A stretch of 36,189 nucleotides of DNA from Candidatus Doudnabacteria bacterium CG10_big_fil_rev_8_21_14_0_10_41_10 (lineage in GTDB: Bacteria > Patescibacteriota > Doudnabacteria > UBA920 > 2-01-FULL-50-11), in NCBI GenBank assembly GCA_002773695.1, contig PFAJ01000042.1, positions 1-36,189 on the forward strand, in the 5' to 3' direction. Under the pieces are notes generated by a model. It was not told the origin of the DNA, searched no databases, and worked only from the letters and a program-made list of their open reading frames with translations. This document shows, piece after piece, positions 17,939 to 27,180 of the stretch (positions are counted from its first letter, which is position 1; each line of letters starts with the position of its first letter). Made by a program: the position numbers and the translations under genes.

Positions 17939-19521
17939 AGTTAACGCATGAAAAATTGATAATTAGATCAGTAATCCTTGTTGTTATTGTTATTGTGGCT
18001 TTTCTGATGTATTATTTGATTCCCGGTTCGGGCGCCCCGAGTCTCCATCAATCATATTTTAGTAATCAAGATTTTTACGACGAAGCATTTGAATACGCAA
18101 ACAACAATAGAGTCACAGGAGTAGATGGCGATAAAATTAAAGGGCTGGTTGTTAATCATCATTTATTGGCCCCACATTTTATAGCCCGCGCCATAAACCA
18201 AGTGGCGACAGATAGTAAACGAGTGGTGGTACTGTTGTGTCCAAACCATTTTTCTAACGGAAAATTTGATATAAATTTGTCACTTTCCGATTGGCAAACT
18301 CCTTATGGAATATTGGAAAACGAGAGTTCGTTATCGGATAAACTAACAGATACCGGGATTGTTGGAAATGATGAAGATGTGTTCGAACAGGAACATGGAA
18401 TTTCCGGAATAGTCGCTTTTATTAAAAAGGCGTTGCCCAACTCAAAAATCCTCCCCGTGGTTTTTAAAGATCGGACTACAAACGATGCGATGGGGGAATT
18501 TGTCGGATTTTTAGAAAGTTTACTTCCGGATAATGCTTTGGTGATAGCATCGGTTGATTTTTCCCACGATCTTCCGTCACAAATTTCGGAATTTCATGAT
18601 AAGAAATCGGTTCAGGTGCTTTCAAATTTTGAAATCGACAACGTCGATTTTCTTGATGTGGATTCAGCCCCTTCACTAAAAGTTTTGTTTTCCTTTTTAG
18701 AGAAAAGGGCAGCAACCCAGTTTACTCTGCTAGATCATTCTAATTCCGCAGTTATCACGAAAGACGATTCTCAAACGGAGACTACCAGTCACATTACCGG
18801 TTTCTTTTCAGAGGGAGAGGCTGCAAACCATCAGGATAAATCAGCAAGCCTGCTTTTTGCCGGCAATATAGAGCTTTCCGAAGAAATAAAAAAAAGTTTA
18901 CTTGACAATCGCCCAGAAAATCAACTGGCAAAATTTTCAAGGATTTTTTTGGGAAATGATATCACGGTCGCGAGCGTTTCAGCTGACGATCCAGACGGAG
19001 TTTTTGCCAGCGCGTCGGTTTTGGAGTCAAAAGGGGTAAACGTGGTTTATGAAACCGGGTCGGATTATGTTTCCGAGACGGAGGTTCGCGGAATAAGAGT
19101 CGGAATTTATTACCAAGGAGATAAAAACTTGTCTGAACATTTAGCGCAAGATAAAATTGAAAATTTGAAGAGTAAAAACGACTTTATAATCGCGATTTTG
19201 GAAAATCCTAACAGCTTGGATTTGACTGTCCAAGCGCGCCGGTTTGTCGATTTTGGGGCAAACAGAGTTTTGGTTGGCGGTTTTGAGAAAGGTTTTGAAA
19301 TGGAAAAATATAACAAAAGCAAAATATATTTTAACGCAATTTCTACGATTTCAAAGGAGAGTCTGGCAGGGGAAGAGAAAACAGGTTTTTCTTTAGGGTT
19401 TGAAATTTCCGAAACAGGAGGTGACGACTTAATTTTTCCACTTACTTATGGCAATGGTGGGATTCGATTGCTTCCCAAAGATGAGAGTGATATATTGATA
19501 AGTGAGATTGTTGAATCTTAA
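17935..19521 (+). CDS. MEMO/AmmeMemoRadiSam system protein B-like domain with CapA-like C-terminal region, N-terminal TM
   Basis: HHLLAPHFIARAINQ…VVVLLCPNHFSNG…WQTPYGILENE…EHGISGIVAFIKKALPNSKILPVVFK…VIASVDFSHDLP matches MEMO pattern; C-terminal LLFAGNIELSEEIKKSL…GNDITVASVSADDP…GVNVVYETGSDY resembles CapA/PgsA. Confidence 0.75.
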   Translation: MKLTHEKLIIRSVILVVIVIVAFLMYYLIPGSGAPSLHQSYFSNQDFYDEAFEYANNNRVTGVDGDKIKGLVVNHHLLAPHFIARAINQVATDSKRVVVLLCPNHFSNGKFDINLSLSDWQTPYGILENESSLSDKLTDTGIVGNDEDVFEQEHGISGIVAFIKKALPNSKILPVVFKDRTTNDAMGEFVGFLESLLPDNALVIASVDFSHDLPSQISEFHDKKSVQVLSNFEIDNVDFLDVDSAPSLKVLFSFLEKRAATQFTLLDHSNSAVITKDDSQTETTSHITGFFSEGEAANHQDKSASLLFAGNIELSEEIKKSLLDNRPENQLAKFSRIFLGNDITVASVSADDPDGVFASASVLESKGVNVVYETGSDYVSETEVRGIRVGIYYQGDKNLSEHLAQDKIENLKSKNDFIIAILENPNSLDLTVQARRFVDFGANRVLVGGFEKGFEMEKYNKSKIYFNAISTISKESLAGEEKTGFSLGFEISETGGDDLIFPLTYGNGGIRLLPKDESDILISEIVES

Positions 19522-19539
19522 TTTTTAAAATATAAAAAT

Positions 19540-21324
19540 ATGCTCGAAGATGAAATTGGGCAGAAACCAAATCTCGACGCCGATATCCGAGAAAATTTTA
19601 ACCCGAAAAAAAAGTTCCCTTTTACTTTTCCGGAAAAGAAAAAATTAATTATCCTGGCAGTTGTTATCGGTGTGGTTGTGGTTGGTCTTGGGACTTATGC
19701 GGTAGTCGGCCTAATAAATCCTGCCAATGACGGGTCGAATGACGCAAATACAGGGCAGTTGTCTATAGGGCAAGATGTGACGGGTGATGGTGACGGGGAA
19801 ATTACCGTGATAAAAGATGAATGTATTTATCCGGTTACACCACCAGAAAGCCGGTCGGGACTGGTAAAATGGCAGGTTCCGGAAGAGATTTTTGATTTCG
19901 AGTTATTTTTAGACGGGGATTACAGAAAAAGCGGCGCTTCGTATGATAAGGTTGGTGAATTTATCTCTGGGAAATACAAAGGAAGCGATGTGATTTTGGT
20001 TGATGCGCCGTGTGATGGAATGTGTTTTTATTCTGACCGGTATTTGTTTGCCAGAGGAGACAAAGGAAATGTACTTTTGGGGAAGTATTCTGATTTCATA
20101 ACAACCTCCAGTGATTATCCGCACTACTTTGTCGGTGAGTTTACCGAAGATAATGATTTTTATCTTTCTGATTTGGATTTTCCGGAACAATTTGTCGGGC
20201 CGGATAACTCCACAATATTTACCATCAACCGGTATGCCAACGTTCCGTTTTGTTTAAATGATCTGGAAAAAGTTTTCACCTTGGATCAATACGGCGATGT
20301 TTATACGACGAAACAAACAACCACAGGTAAGTACGGGGAATTGAGCGAGTTTGGTTTTTATTTGCTTTCTCCCGAAGGAACGGCGGTAATATATAAAATG
20401 GGGATCGATTTTGTAAGTGCCGGAAACGTTCCGCAGATAACTTGGAATGATGGAACACAAAATACCGGCGAATACGACTATGTGGATATGGGTGGATGCG
20501 GAGCGCAGAATTATTTATCCGTAGTTTTTCCCGGAAGCATAAATAAAGATTCCGAATTGAAAGTCGCTGGGATAAATTCTCAAGGTGAGCAGGTTTATGT
20601 TTTCATTGATTCTAACCACGAAATACTGAAGAAAATTTATGAAATCGAATACAATCCTTGGCAGGGAGAAAAAGTTTCTTATGATGAATTTATAAAAGAC
20701 CGGCCGGCATTTTTCTGGCAGGATCAGTTTGGCAGGCTCGTAAAATTTCAGAATCGAAAATTTATCCCGCCCGCGGAGTGCGGTAAGCCGGTGATTTATC
20801 TATACCCTGAAACAAAGACCGAAGTTTCCGTTAAGGTTCAACTTGAAGGTGGTTTTTCCTTCACCAATCCGCCATATGGAAACGGATGGTTGGTTGTTGC
20901 CTATCCGGACGGTACATTAGTCGAGTCTAAAACCGGCGAGGTCTACCCTTATTTGTTTTGGGAAGGGCGAGGCGGAAAGTATAAGCAGCCGGAAAAAGGT
21001 TTTGTCGCAGCTCAATCGGAAGTTCCGGCATTGCTCGACGAAAAACTTAAATTGTTAGGGTTAAATGAGAAAGAAGTCTTCGATTTTAAAGCATTTTGGG
21101 TTCCCAAAATGCAAGAGAAACCGTATTATTTTGTAACCTTTTTAACCACTAAAGCAGTTGAACAATTGGCGCCAATGACTGTTGACCCGAAAGCCGATAC
21201 AGTGATCCGGGTATTGATGGATTTTGAGGCTTTGGATAAACCGCGTGTTGTTGAAGGATTTGAAATTCATACTCCGCAAAGAGACGGGTTTACAGTGGTT
21301 GAGTGGGGAGGAGTGTTGCGATGA
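19540..21324 (+). CDS. membrane-anchored surface protein of a type I recognise from CPR genomes, function unknown
   Basis: N-terminal TM (LIILAVVIGVVVVGLGTYAVVGL); C-terminal CGKPVIYLYPETKTEVSVKVQLEGGFSFTNPPYGNGWLVVAYPDG…YPYLFWEG module. Confidence 0.7.
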   Translation: MLEDEIGQKPNLDADIRENFNPKKKFPFTFPEKKKLIILAVVIGVVVVGLGTYAVVGLINPANDGSNDANTGQLSIGQDVTGDGDGEITVIKDECIYPVTPPESRSGLVKWQVPEEIFDFELFLDGDYRKSGASYDKVGEFISGKYKGSDVILVDAPCDGMCFYSDRYLFARGDKGNVLLGKYSDFITTSSDYPHYFVGEFTEDNDFYLSDLDFPEQFVGPDNSTIFTINRYANVPFCLNDLEKVFTLDQYGDVYTTKQTTTGKYGELSEFGFYLLSPEGTAVIYKMGIDFVSAGNVPQITWNDGTQNTGEYDYVDMGGCGAQNYLSVVFPGSINKDSELKVAGINSQGEQVYVFIDSNHEILKKIYEIEYNPWQGEKVSYDEFIKDRPAFFWQDQFGRLVKFQNRKFIPPAECGKPVIYLYPETKTEVSVKVQLEGGFSFTNPPYGNGWLVVAYPDGTLVESKTGEVYPYLFWEGRGGKYKQPEKGFVAAQSEVPALLDEKLKLLGLNEKEVFDFKAFWVPKMQEKPYYFVTFLTTKAVEQLAPMTVDPKADTVIRVLMDFEALDKPRVVEGFEIHTPQRDGFTVVEWGGVLR

Positions 21325-21483
21325 AGTTTCATGGGTTTTGAGGACTTTAGTATCTCCCAAATATCTAGTCTTCTCCGTCTTACCTGCTCCGCCGAAGCAA
21401 TCTTCTTGGGGCAACGAAGGTTGAACATCTTTGGGTTTACGCCCGGAGATTAAAGGGAGGCGGATAAAAAATTTACTCAAATT

Positions 21484-21511
21484 AAAAATCCGGTCTCACG
21501 ATCGGATTTTT
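21484..21511 (+). terminator. intrinsic terminator
   Basis: AAAAATCCG-GTCTCACGAT-CGGATTTTT. Confidence 0.7.
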
Positions 21512-21595
21512 ACCGCAAAAAATCAGTTGTCAACAAGACAAGGTGTTTTTTTTAATTTATAATAGTATAAATACTTTTTTCTTCAAGGGGGAACA

Positions 21596-21718
21596 ATGGA
21601 AACACCTAATGAGCAAGAGAAAGACTTAGAACCATTTCCATCTACAGGATTCGGGGCATTCGTCCTAATTCTTGGTTTCATCGTCTTTATTACTTGGATA
21701 GCCGGAGTGTGGGAATAG
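21596..21718 (+). CDS. 40-aa single-TM small protein (METPNEQEKDLEPFPSTGFGAFVLILGFIVFITWIAGVWE)
   Basis: SD AAGGGGGAACA-ATG, TATAAT upstream (about 21562), terminator immediately after; below the size cutoff of the ORF track. Confidence 0.6.
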   Translation: METPNEQEKDLEPFPSTGFGAFVLILGFIVFITWIAGVWE

Positions 21719-21722
21719 ATAC

Positions 21723-21760
21723 ATAAAGCCAATTTTTTTTCAAGGCTTTATTTTTTTTGT
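21723..21760 (+). terminator. intrinsic terminator after the 40-aa ORF
   Basis: AAAGCCaatttttttt-caaGGCTTT followed by ATTTTTTTT. Confidence 0.65.
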
Positions 21761-21792
21761 TTATATGTTAGGATAAGAGAAAGAAATTAATT

Positions 21793-21876
21793 TGTCATCG
21801 CGAGGAAGCTTTCGCAACCCGAACGAGCTCGATTCAATTCGGATTGCTTCTTTCCCTTTGCGAGATCGCAATAAAC
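21793..21876. repeat. TGTCATYGCGAG-type intergenic repeat, family A
   Basis: tgtcatcgcgaggaagc…gattgcttctttccctttgcgagatcgcaat. Confidence 0.6.
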
Positions 21877-21884
21877 GGAGATTT

Positions 21885-22775
21885 ATGAACTTACAAAATT
21901 TTACAACAGACTTATACAGCTGGCTTTCGACAAACGGCCTGAAAATTGTACTGATAATGATTATTTCCTGGATCGGGCTGAAAGTTTTACATACTTTCAT
22001 GCGCAAGGTCTTAAGGAAGGCTATGATAGCGACAGCTCAAGAAAGTCATCGCGGCGCGGTTGAGAAAAGAGTCAAAACATTGGACGCCGTATTTTTTTCA
22101 GCAGTCAAAGTTGTTGTTTGGTTAATTGTCGGAATGATTATTCTTTCCGAGTTTAATATTGAAATCGGTCCGCTACTTGCCGCCGCCGGGGTTGCAGGGT
22201 TGGCGTTTGGTTTTGGCGGACAGTATCTAATCCGTGATTTGATTTCTGGGTTATTTATTATCCTGGAAGACCAGTACCGAAAAGGAGACGTAATAAAAAT
22301 TGCCGGTATAACCGGTGCAGTAGAAAATATTACATTACGAAAAACAACACTACGGGATTTGGATGGAATCGAACACCATATTCCAAACGGGGAAGTTACA
22401 ACCACTTCTAACCATACGAAGCTTTGGTCACGGGCACATATGAATATTGGGATCTCCTATGATTCAAATCTAGAAAAGGCTATAGAAATATTAAATCGAA
22501 TCGGAAAAGAAATGGCGGAAGAAGAACCGTGGCGAGCGCATATTGTAAAACCAATTCAGTCTTTGGGGGTGGATAATTTCTCCGATTCGTCAGTGGATAT
22601 AAAAGTTATAGGAGAGACTGCGCCTGCCAGCCAATGGGATGTTCTGCGGGAGTATAGAAAACGTGTTAAGTTGGCATTTGACCAAGACGGAATAGAAATT
22701 CCATATCCTCACCGAACAATCGTGCAGAAAAAAAGCAATCATTATAAATCGACGGATATAAGAAATCCAAAATGA
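21885..22775 (+). CDS. mscS: MscS family mechanosensitive ion channel
   Basis: GPLLAAAGVAGLAFGFGGQYLIRDLISGLFIILEDQYRKGDVI; start at 21885 with SD CGGAG; ORF-track start 21792 lies in a repeat. Confidence 0.9.
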   Translation: MNLQNFTTDLYSWLSTNGLKIVLIMIISWIGLKVLHTFMRKVLRKAMIATAQESHRGAVEKRVKTLDAVFFSAVKVVVWLIVGMIILSEFNIEIGPLLAAAGVAGLAFGFGGQYLIRDLISGLFIILEDQYRKGDVIKIAGITGAVENITLRKTTLRDLDGIEHHIPNGEVTTTSNHTKLWSRAHMNIGISYDSNLEKAIEILNRIGKEMAEEEPWRAHIVKPIQSLGVDNFSDSSVDIKVIGETAPASQWDVLREYRKRVKLAFDQDGIEIPYPHRTIVQKKSNHYKSTDIRNPK

Positions 22776-22792
22776 CAAGGTTTTTATGAGAT

Positions 22793-22819
22793 AAAAAAAC
22801 CTGCTGAAAATTCAGCAGG
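22793..22819 (-). terminator. intrinsic terminator of the minus-strand RNA
   Basis: minus-strand CCTGCTGA-ATTT-TCAGCAGG-TTTTTTT. Confidence 0.8.
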
Positions 22820-22960
22820 AGGGACTCAACCAGAAAGTGGTCGCCTCTGCGACCGCGGGACGGAGAAGGAAGATCCCTTGCTCATCGCGCTACCGCGAAT
22901 CACTCCACCCTTCTAGGCATTGTCCCTCCTACTTTGCTCCCCATCGCCACTTTTGGGAGC
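22793..22960 (-). ncRNA. candidate standalone structured small RNA (about 168 nt), family unknown
   Basis: Minus-strand TTGACA-17-TAATAT, predicted +1 G at 22960; hairpins GCTCCC/GGGAGC, TCGCG-GTAG-CGCGA, GGTCGC-AGAG-GCGACC; AGGAGGGAC/GTCCCTCCT closing stem; terminator with T7. Confidence 0.65.
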
Positions 22961-22966
22961 ATTATA

Positions 22967-22995
22967 ATATTAAATCTAGAGGCAGGTTTTGTCAA
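22967..22995 (-). promoter_or_regulatory. sigma70-type promoter for the minus-strand RNA
   Basis: minus-strand TTGACA (22995-22990), 17-nt spacer, TAATAT (22972-22967), +1 seven nt downstream. Confidence 0.75.
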
Positions 22996-23055
22996 GGCAT
23001 TAAACGCGACCTGAAAAATCGGCAAAAAACTATAAAAAAAGCCAGAGATGTCTCT

Positions 23056-23349
23056 CTAGCTGCGCTGGGCTTCTAGCTTTTCTCTTTCTATCATCTCATA
23101 GACGAGACACCAGGCTGTAATCCAGCCTGCGAGAAAGAGCAAGCCAATTGCCGCAACAATACAAACGGTTATTGGTTCGACCAGGACTTCTTTTGGGTAA
23201 AGACGGTCGAGAATTATCGCTGAAAATACGGCGAGCTCCACCGTAATTACGACGAAGATTAAGCTGAACACCCAGCTTCCTTCTTTCGCAACCCTGCCGA
23301 TTAAATTGATTAAAGAGCCTGGGGAATAGGCGGAAATCTTTATAATCAT
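23056..23349 (-). CDS. small two-TM membrane protein
   Basis: SD AGGAGG about 10 nt before ATG at 23349; hydrophobic VFSLIFVVITVELAVFSAIIL and VCIVAAIGLLFLAGWITAWCLVY. Confidence 0.65.
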   Translation of the reverse strand: MIIKISAYSPGSLINLIGRVAKEGSWVFSLIFVVITVELAVFSAIILDRLYPKEVLVEPITVCIVAAIGLLFLAGWITAWCLVYEMIEREKLEAQRS

Positions 23350-23408
23350 GATGTTCTTTCCTCCTTGTTTGGATAGTTTAGAAAAAAAGCGATTCGTCGT
23401 CAACAAAT

Positions 23409-23560
23409 CAACGACTTTGAATTACGAAATGCGAAATTTTATGCTTCGAGCAGGGTCGAGAAGATAAAATTGTGCTTGTTTTGAAAGCTTTGAGTTCTCG
23501 ACAAGCCTGTCTGCCGACAGGCAGGCTCGAACAATATTGAATTTCGTAATCCAAAGTCGA
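23409..23560. repeat. inverted-repeat element, family C, enclosing a family B palindrome
   Basis: CAACGACTTTGAATTACGAAAT (23409-23430) vs inverted ATTTCGTAATCCAAAGTCGA (23541-23560); 21-nt exact match to 12141-12161. Confidence 0.7.
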
Positions 23561-23621
23561 CAAAGGTGACCCTTGCTACTACGAAGGTCACCTTTGTTCT
23601 TGTTTCTACAATAATGTTATC

Positions 23622-23664
23622 AAAAAAAGGGTTACCCTTTGTGATAACGGGTAACCCTTTTTTT
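23622..23664. terminator. bidirectional intrinsic terminator downstream of the pyrophosphatase gene
   Basis: AAAAAAAGGGTTACCC / GGGTAACCCTTTTTTT perfect 16-bp stem. Confidence 0.85.
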
Positions 23665-23670
23665 GAGGGA

Positions 23671-25674
23671 TTACAAGAAGCTGACTATTAGCAGTGCTAC
23701 GACGTTTATAATCTTGATTAGCGGGTTTATAGCTGGTCCCGCGGTGTCTTTGTACGGATCACCGACGGTATCTCCAGTAACCGCGGCTTTGTGAGCTTCT
23801 GATCCTTTGCCACCGTATTGGCCTTCCTCAATATACTTTTTGGCGTTGTCCCAGGCAGCTCCACCGTTGGTCATAGAAATCGCGACAAACAAACCGGAAA
23901 TTAACGATCCGATCAGCAATCCGCCAACAGCCTCGGCGCCAAGCAGTAACCCGACAATTATCGGAGCAAGCACTGGAATTAGCGCCGGGACAACCATTTC
24001 GCGAATCGAAGCTTTAGTGACAATATCGACTGCCCGTCCGTAGTCAGGTTTTGCGGTCCCTTCCATTATTCCTTTAATTTCTTTGAACTGTCTTCGGACT
24101 TCTTCCACAACCGACCCGGCCGCATTTCCGACCGCTCGCATAGCGATGGAAGCGAATAAATAGGGGATCAAGGCGCCGATTAGCAGACCTGAAAGCACAT
24201 TTACGTCTGATAGCTCAAAGGCAACTGTTCTTCCGATTTCTTCGAGCTCTTGAACATAAGCGGAAAACAAAACCAAAGCAGCAAGCCCCGCTGAACCAAT
24301 CGCGTAGGCTTTGGTTACCGCTTTTGTGGTGTTTCCTACCGCGTCCAGTTCGTCGGTTACTTCGCGGACGTTTTCCGGCAAACTGGACATTTCGGCGATA
24401 CCGCCGGCGTTGTCAGTTATTGGACCGAAAGCGTCAATCGCGACAATTATTCCAGTCATAGAAAGCATGGCGATTACTGCCAATGCAATTCCATACAATC
24501 CTAAAATCCAGTAAGAAATAAGCACTCCGAGGATAATCGCGATAACCGGTAGGGCGGTTGATTCCATCCCCATAGAAAGACCGGCGATGATGTTGGTTCC
24601 GTGTCCGGTGGTTGAGGCGTGAGCAATAGTTTTAACTGGCCTGTGGTTTTTGGAAGTATAGTATTCGGTAATAACCATCAAGACACCAGTTAAGACTATC
24701 CCAACTAACAATGAGAAAAATATTTTGCCTGTTGAAAGACCCGCGATTGATGCTTGACTAACCAATTTCGCGGAGAGGAAGTAAAATCCGACTAACGCAA
24801 GAATAGAGCTGGCGACAATACCAATATACAACGCTTTCATAATTTGTTTGTCTTTTCCGATTTTTACAAACCATGAGCCGATGATTGATCCGACAATAGA
24901 AATCGCTCCGATGGAGAGAGGAAACGCGATCATTAAAACGTTTCCGGCAAATAGCGCGGCGCCTAAAATCATGGCCGCGATTACCGACACGACATAGGTT
25001 TCAAAAAGGTCGGCGGCCATTCCAGCGTCGTCTCCAACGTTGTCGCCAACGTTGTCAGCGATCGTTGCCGGGTTTCTCGGGTCGTCTTCCGGGATCCCGG
25101 CTTCTAGCTTTCCAACCAAGTCTGCTCCAACATCGGCGCCTTTGGTAAATATCCCTCCCCCGAGCCGCGCGAAAATTGAGATTAAACTTCCACCGAATCC
25201 GAGGCCAACCAAAGCTTTTAGGTCACCGGTTAACCAGTAAAATATTGTGACGGATAAGAGGGCTAATCCGACGACTAAAAATCCGGTTACCGCGCCACCA
25301 CGGAAAGCAATTCCGAACGCTTTTGAGAGGCCGGATTTCGCGGCTTCGGCAGTTTTTACGTTCGCTCTAACCGCGATGCTCATTCCAATAAAGCCGGAGA
25401 GAGCAGAGGCAAGAGCCCCAACCACGAAACCGATGGCGATAGTAAACCCTAGCAGTAGCCAGATTAATATAAATAAAACCAACGCTACGACGGCGACGGT
25501 TTTGTATTGGCGGGATAAATAGGCCTTGGCGCCTTCCTGGATGGCGTGGGCGATATTTTTCATTTTATCTTCGCCCCCGGGTTGTTTTTTAATCCAATAA
25601 ATTAGTACTACTCCATAAGCGATTGCCAAAAGCGAACTGATTGTAGCGAAAAGAAACGTTGTTGTCTCGGTCAT
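23671..25674 (-). CDS. hppA: membrane-bound proton-translocating pyrophosphatase
   Basis: [78 protein letters not shown]. Confidence 0.97.
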   Translation of the reverse strand: MTETTTFLFATISSLLAIAYGVVLIYWIKKQPGGEDKMKNIAHAIQEGAKAYLSRQYKTVAVVALVLFILIWLLLGFTIAIGFVVGALASALSGFIGMSIAVRANVKTAEAAKSGLSKAFGIAFRGGAVTGFLVVGLALLSVTIFYWLTGDLKALVGLGFGGSLISIFARLGGGIFTKGADVGADLVGKLEAGIPEDDPRNPATIADNVGDNVGDDAGMAADLFETYVVSVIAAMILGAALFAGNVLMIAFPLSIGAISIVGSIIGSWFVKIGKDKQIMKALYIGIVASSILALVGFYFLSAKLVSQASIAGLSTGKIFFSLLVGIVLTGVLMVITEYYTSKNHRPVKTIAHASTTGHGTNIIAGLSMGMESTALPVIAIILGVLISYWILGLYGIALAVIAMLSMTGIIVAIDAFGPITDNAGGIAEMSSLPENVREVTDELDAVGNTTKAVTKAYAIGSAGLAALVLFSAYVQELEEIGRTVAFELSDVNVLSGLLIGALIPYLFASIAMRAVGNAAGSVVEEVRRQFKEIKGIMEGTAKPDYGRAVDIVTKASIREMVVPALIPVLAPIIVGLLLGAEAVGGLLIGSLISGLFVAISMTNGGAAWDNAKKYIEEGQYGGKGSEAHKAAVTGDTVGDPYKDTAGPAINPLIKIINVVALLIVSFL

Positions 25675-25687
25675 TTGAAATTTTTTC

Positions 25688-25771
25688 TGTCATCCCGACC
25701 GTAGCTGAGGGATCACTTGTTTTTCATCTTTTAAGATGGATAAGAGACTCCTCGATAAACTCGGAATGGCA
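25688..25771. repeat. intergenic repeat, family A, with inverted ends
   Basis: TGTCATCCCGAC … CTCGGAATGGCA. Confidence 0.6.
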
Positions 25772-25965
25772 AATTAATTATTTATCTTTTTAATTATAGC
25801 ATTTTAATAAACTTTTTGTGGATAACTTGGAAGGCTATTTATGATTTAGTTTATAATATGGATGTAATTCAGTAAACACCGCTTCAGAACAGTCGATAGT
25901 ATTATAGAGTAAATATTGGATTTTATAAACGTAATTATGTTTTCTGAAAGGGGGTGCGGGAGTTT

Positions 25966-26160
25966 ATGAGTTATTATCCTATAGTAGCCGGAGCGGTCTT
26001 GGTTTTGTTCGGGATTTTAGGATGGATTTTTCGGGAGGGATTTGACTTTATTCCTACTTACCACCTGGTGATAGATATTATTTTAGGACTGGTTGGTTTG
26101 GTTATCGGTTTTGCGCCAAAAAAGTCTTCTGGGTCAGGTCCTCCTGAAATTAGAGCGTAG
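25966..26160 (+). CDS. small two-TM membrane protein
   Basis: YYPIVAGAVLVLFGILGWIF … LVIDIILGLVGLVIGFAPKK; ggggg upstream; alternative start 25954. Confidence 0.55.
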   Translation: MSYYPIVAGAVLVLFGILGWIFREGFDFIPTYHLVIDIILGLVGLVIGFAPKKSSGSGPPEIRA

Positions 26161-26205
26161 AAAAAACTGTAACGGGAGCCTTTAGGCTTTTAAAAAAATG
26201 TAGCG

Positions 26206-26335
26206 TGTCAGATTTATCAGCTTTGGATGTAGCGGAGGTCTTTAGACCTCCACCGTGGAAACCTAAAGGTTTCTGTTATATAATTTTATATTGATTTCCA
26301 AAAAGGCCAAGGCACCGGTCTTTTTTTGTTTTTCC
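26206..26335. repeat. direct repeat D, copy 1
   Basis: atttatcag…tagcggagg…gtggaaacctaaaggtttc…gatttccaaaaaggccaaggcaccggtcttttttt. Confidence 0.75.
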
Positions 26336-26340
26336 AAAAT

Positions 26341-26376
26341 AAAGAGCGCGGGGGGACTAGGTCCCCACCGCGCTGA
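26341..26376 (-). terminator. intrinsic terminator for the orphan ORF
   Basis: minus-strand CAGCGCGGTGGGGAC-CTA-GTCCCCCCGCGCTCTTTATTTT. Confidence 0.7.
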
Positions 26377-26379
26377 AAA

Positions 26380-27021
26380 TCAGGCACCATCTGCAATGTC
26401 GTGGGCAAGTGTGTTGTTGCCCTCGAACTGTGGGAGGGCAAGGAGGTGTTGGTAAAGCCACTCCCGCGCCGCGTCCTCGGCGCGTTCCCGGTTGCCTTTA
26501 ACCGGGTGGTCGAATCCGACCCAATGGATCCGTTGCCAGTTTGAGTCACCCCCAAACTGGTTATCTTGATCCCAGAGGATTCGGTGTTTCCCCTGGTTGG
26601 AGCGGTACACCGACACGTGCCCGGTGTACTTGGGAGCCACATCCGGGCGACTCACCCAGCCGTTCGTGCCCTCCTTTATTCGTTGGAGGTGGTAACGGTT
26701 GAAATGAAACCGTACCTTTTGATCCTGGCCGGACACCCTGTATGAGGCCAGGGCCCCCAGGACGACCCAATCCTCTTGTCTTTCCTTCCAATTTGGCTCG
26801 TACAGGCTCGCATCAAACAGCGAAACCTGCACGACCGTTCCGCCTTCATAAGAGAAAGACGGATGAAGGGTCTCCATCCCTTTAATCGACATCAACCTGT
26901 CGGAACCGCTGGGAGCGGTTCCTTCTTGCGCCAGGATGTGTCTGGCGACCGCGTTTGCCACAACAGTGGCTTGGCGGATCTTGAACGAAAAAAATACGCT
27001 ATTCTGGGTTTTTTTTTGCAT
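26380..27021 (-). CDS. orphan hypothetical protein, about 213 aa
   Basis: SD AGGAGG 7 nt before ATG at 27021, long ORF, own terminator; visibly higher GC than flanks; no family recognised. Confidence 0.65.
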   Translation of the reverse strand: MQKKTQNSVFFSFKIRQATVVANAVARHILAQEGTAPSGSDRLMSIKGMETLHPSFSYEGGTVVQVSLFDASLYEPNWKERQEDWVVLGALASYRVSGQDQKVRFHFNRYHLQRIKEGTNGWVSRPDVAPKYTGHVSVYRSNQGKHRILWDQDNQFGGDSNWQRIHWVGFDHPVKGNRERAEDAAREWLYQHLLALPQFEGNNTLAHDIADGA

Positions 27022-27180
27022 TTTTTTGCCTCCTTTGGGCAATTTGCCTAGGTATCAGCCTAGGCTGGCCGAATTAGCCATTTTTCAGATTTTCATATTT
27101 AGGTTTCCCAATCCTCACCGGTTAGACTCTTACTTAAAAAGCCTACTACGGTCCGCGCTTGCTTGCGGATGAAAATCTTT

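Noticed and set aside
24311-25522. Plus-strand ORFs opposite the pyrophosphatase gene
   Set aside because: Antisense shadows with low-complexity P/A/T-rich translations typical of reversed coding sequence.
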